DNA of 64,000 bases from Myxococcus stipitatus DSM 14675. Its GTDB lineage: Bacteria > Myxococcota > Myxococcia > Myxococcales > Myxococcaceae. Made by a program: the position numbers and the translations under genes. The stretch covers positions 4,340,001 through 4,404,000 of the forward strand of contig NC_020126.1 in assembly GCF_000331735.1 (NCBI RefSeq), given 5' to 3'. Numbering within the stretch: the first letter of the stretch is position 1; each line of letters opens with the position of its first letter. Shown here piece by piece: positions 62,331-64,000 of the stretch. Below the pieces are notes generated by a model. It had not been told where the DNA came from. It worked only from the letters and a program-made list of their open reading frames with translations, and did no database searches.

Positions 62331-62511
62331 AAGGGGAGGTCTGGCGCGGAATCCGGGCCGGATGGCGGGTGGCCGCCAATGCACAACACGGGGCGCCCGC
62401 CGGGCGCGATGTGGCGGCTTCTGTGCGTTCTGGACCACTCACAGGAGGGAACGTCTGCCGGCGGCACCCGTCGCACATGAATGTTTCGCATCGCGACGGC
62501 GCGACGCGGCA

Positions 62512-62539
62512 CCCCCCGCGCCAGGACTCGCGCGGGGGG
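62512..62539 (-). terminator. Hairpin after the DUF937-OmpA gene
   Basis: Perfect 10-bp stem CCCCCCGCGC / GCGCGGGGGG with an 8-nt loop, about 20 bases past the stop codon on the minus strand. No U-run. Confidence 0.5.
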
Positions 62540-62560
62540 GGGGTGGAAGGCCGCGCGTCC

Positions 62561-63796
62561 TCAGCGGCTCAACATCTGGACTTCGATGCGGCGGTTCATG
62601 TCGCGGCCCTGGGTGGTGTCATTGTCCGCCACGGGTTTTTCGGAACCCACGGCGGCGACGTCTACGCGGCTGGCGGGGATGCCGTCCTCGACGAGCGCGG
62701 ACCGCACGGCCTCCGCCCGGCGCTGCGCCAGCTGGCGGTTGGCGGCCGGGTCACCCGTGGAGTCCGTGTGGCCGGCGATGCGCACGCGCGCGTCGGGCTT
62801 CTCGCGCAGCACGGACGCAAGCTGCCCCACGCTGGCGTCACTCTGCGGCGTCAGCGTCGCGGAGCCCTCGTCGAAGTTCACGCCGCCCAGGATGAAGCTG
62901 TTGGCCCCGTTGTCGATGGCCTGGCGCATGCCCTGCGCGTCCTGCACGACGGCCGGCGCGCGGGTGCCCATGGAGCCGGCGCCGCCCACGCCGGTGTCAT
63001 CCGGAGCGGGCCTGACCGGCTCTTCCGGCCGAGCGGGCTGCGCGGGCTGCGTGGCCGTCGCCTGTTCACGCCGAGGGGCCTCGCGCTTGCCGCGCGTGAG
63101 GAACCAGCCGGCCAGGAGCGCGAGCAGCGCCACGGGGATGACCCAGGACAGGTTCTGCTTCCGGGGCTCCGCGTGCACGGGGGCGCGTTCGATGGGCTGC
63201 TGGCGCCGCACCGTCTCCACGGAGGGGACGGTGCGCGTCTCGTGGACCTCCTCGACGACGCGAGGCCCCGTGCCGCCCATGCCCAGGATGCTGCCCAGCC
63301 CCGCGGGCATCGCGGCGGAGAGCAGCGAGCGCTGGCTGCCCAGGAGCTGGCTCAGCCCCGACGGGCTCATCCGGTGGTCGCGCACCTGCTTGCCAATCAC
63401 ACCCATGACCATGGGGGCGACGACGGCGAGCAGCCCGGACGCGGACTTCGAGTTGGAGAAGCCGCCCGTGCGGCCGAGCACGCTGCTGAGCATGCCCAGC
63501 TTGTCGCCGAACAGGCCGTTGAGCATGCCTTGTCCGCGCTCCACCGTGTCGGGGGAGAGCGAGTCCTCGCCGCCCGTGTCGGGGCCCGTGTAACCCCCTT
63601 CGTTGAGCTGTGACATCAGGCGCTGGGCGCCCGCCTCGGTGGAGCCTCGCTCCACCACGCTGCCACCCACCGCCGCGATGGCGCCCGGGAGGGCCTTGGT
63701 CAGCGTGCTCGGGTCCTCGCCCAGGGCGGAGCCCATCTGTTGCATCACGTTGCCGGTGAAGCGCTCACGGACCATGTCGATGAGGTTGAATCCCAT
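62561..63796 (-). CDS. DUF937-OmpA fusion protein
   Basis: 411 aa. The N-terminal DUF937 region (about 1-190) contains MGFNLIDMVRERFTGNVMQQMGSALGEDPSTLTKALPGAIAAVGGS and DTVERGQGMLNGLFGDKLGMLSSVLGR. A predicted membrane span (about 220-238, WVIPVALLALLAGWFLT) links it to a Pro/Ala/Glu-rich stretch and a C-terminal OmpA-like peptidoglycan-binding domain (about 300-411: GGVNFDEGSATLTPQSDASV, RIAGHTDSTGD, NRQLAQRRAEAV, NRRIEV). DUF937 would be cytosolic and OmpA periplasmic, so it may tether the inner membrane to the wall. ATG 63796 has AGGAGG at good spacing; the longer frame to 63934 is unlikely. Confidence 0.85.
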   Translation of the reverse strand: MGFNLIDMVRERFTGNVMQQMGSALGEDPSTLTKALPGAIAAVGGSVVERGSTEAGAQRLMSQLNEGGYTGPDTGGEDSLSPDTVERGQGMLNGLFGDKLGMLSSVLGRTGGFSNSKSASGLLAVVAPMVMGVIGKQVRDHRMSPSGLSQLLGSQRSLLSAAMPAGLGSILGMGGTGPRVVEEVHETRTVPSVETVRRQQPIERAPVHAEPRKQNLSWVIPVALLALLAGWFLTRGKREAPRREQATATQPAQPARPEEPVRPAPDDTGVGGAGSMGTRAPAVVQDAQGMRQAIDNGANSFILGGVNFDEGSATLTPQSDASVGQLASVLREKPDARVRIAGHTDSTGDPAANRQLAQRRAEAVRSALVEDGIPASRVDVAAVGSEKPVADNDTTQGRDMNRRIEVQMLSR

Positions 63797-63916
63797 GCGA
63801 ATGCCTCCTGCGTTTCGGGCGGCACCAGTCGCCCCCGGTGAGGGGAGTCGCTCACCGCCTGCGTGGAGCAGAGGGCTCCTCCGATGCGAACGACTCTTCA
63901 GGGAAGGAGGGTGCGG

Positions 63917-64000
63917 ATGGAATACGAGGCCCACATCGCCCTGCTGGCGTGGCCGCTCGAAGGACGGAGCCGCCGGATGCCTCCTCGCGCGCGGAGGGCT
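63917..64000 (+). CDS. Possible start of a gene running off the window
   Basis: From ATG 63917 the frame is open to the window end (28 codons, starting MEYEAHIALLAW). GGAAGGAGG, a very good ribosome binding site, lies 7 bases upstream, and the divergent OmpA-like gene starts 120 bases away. Too little sequence to identify; an alternative is chance read-through in high-GC DNA. Confidence 0.35.
   Translation, partial: MEYEAHIALLAWPLEGRSRRMPPRARRA

Larger units (their letters stand above)
62170..62560. other. 391-base intergenic region
   Basis: No convincing gene. It holds the GACAG/TGTCTC inverted-repeat cluster (62291-62330), a run of seven Gs after GCCCGCTT (near 62266) and the 10-bp hairpin (62512-62539) next to the OmpA-like gene end. 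I find no clear -35/-10 pair for DUF2378. Confidence 0.5.

Overview
This is a high-GC stretch of about 64 kb from a myxobacterium, most likely Myxococcus or a close relative. The evidence is an AglZ-type pseudo-response regulator with a giant coiled coil, a DUF2378 (TIGR02265) protein of the myxobacterial paralogous family, several Hsp70/J-domain side genes, and a gene order that I recall as resembling the M. xanthus region around aglZ. I see no tRNA, rRNA, CRISPR array, insertion sequence or prophage; this is mostly core chromosome. Long reading frames occur on both strands because of the base composition, and I treated nearly all antisense frames as shadows.

Layout. 1-3.8 kb (minus): start of an AAA ATPase, ilvE, a patatin phospholipase and a MoxR-type ATPase. 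4.0-17.6 kb: a small membrane protein, aglZ (gliding motility), a GT4 glycosyltransferase with an enormous repeat-filled tail and, divergent from it, a DUF4912 protein plus a GH57 alpha-glucan branching enzyme. 17.7-25.5 kb: an HtrA protease, a heme-c-type diguanylate cyclase, pgeF, a CpoB-like lipoprotein, a LysM protein and dprA. 25.5-34 kb: topA, an ExbB-ExbD-ExbD proton-channel operon, a DksA-like protein, trmFO, a beta-propeller lipoprotein and a small membrane protein. 34-40.8 kb: an EF-hand membrane protein, xerC, hslV-hslU and argD. 40.9-45.8 kb: a J-domain/TPR protein, a DnaK paralogue, a partner protein and a VOC-family protein. 45.8-50.3 kb: an operon with two MaoC-fold dehydratases, a fatty-acyl-reductase-like SDR, coaE and a secreted protein, then a tetraheme cytochrome and engB. 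50.4-55.4 kb: DUF6178, a Wzy/O-antigen-ligase-type protein overlapping a GT4 glycosyltransferase, and a DUF4097 protein closed by two strong terminators. 55.6-59.3 kb (minus): pyrD, an adenosine-deaminase-family enzyme, an Smr protein and a DjlA-like J protein. 59.4-64 kb: folD, a secreted lipase, DUF2378, and a DUF937-OmpA protein.

How it fits together. Three themes stand out. First, motility and surface carbohydrate: aglZ lies just downstream of a GT4 gene that shares a divergent intergenic region with DUF4912-GH57, which suggests an alpha-glucan or cell-surface glucan module; later there is a Wzy-GT pair. Second, repeats: aglZ and its neighbour both carry in-frame tandem repeats (14-, 18-, 23- and 26-residue units) that could make their lengths evolve quickly. 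Third, signalling and chaperones: a CxxCH-containing diguanylate cyclase, a DksA-like protein with an incomplete zinc site, and a dedicated Hsp70 system. Several genes (exbB, xerC, hslV, the cytochrome) have promoter-like boxes ending about 4-10 bases before a start codon without a Shine-Dalgarno sequence, which suggests leaderless mRNAs.
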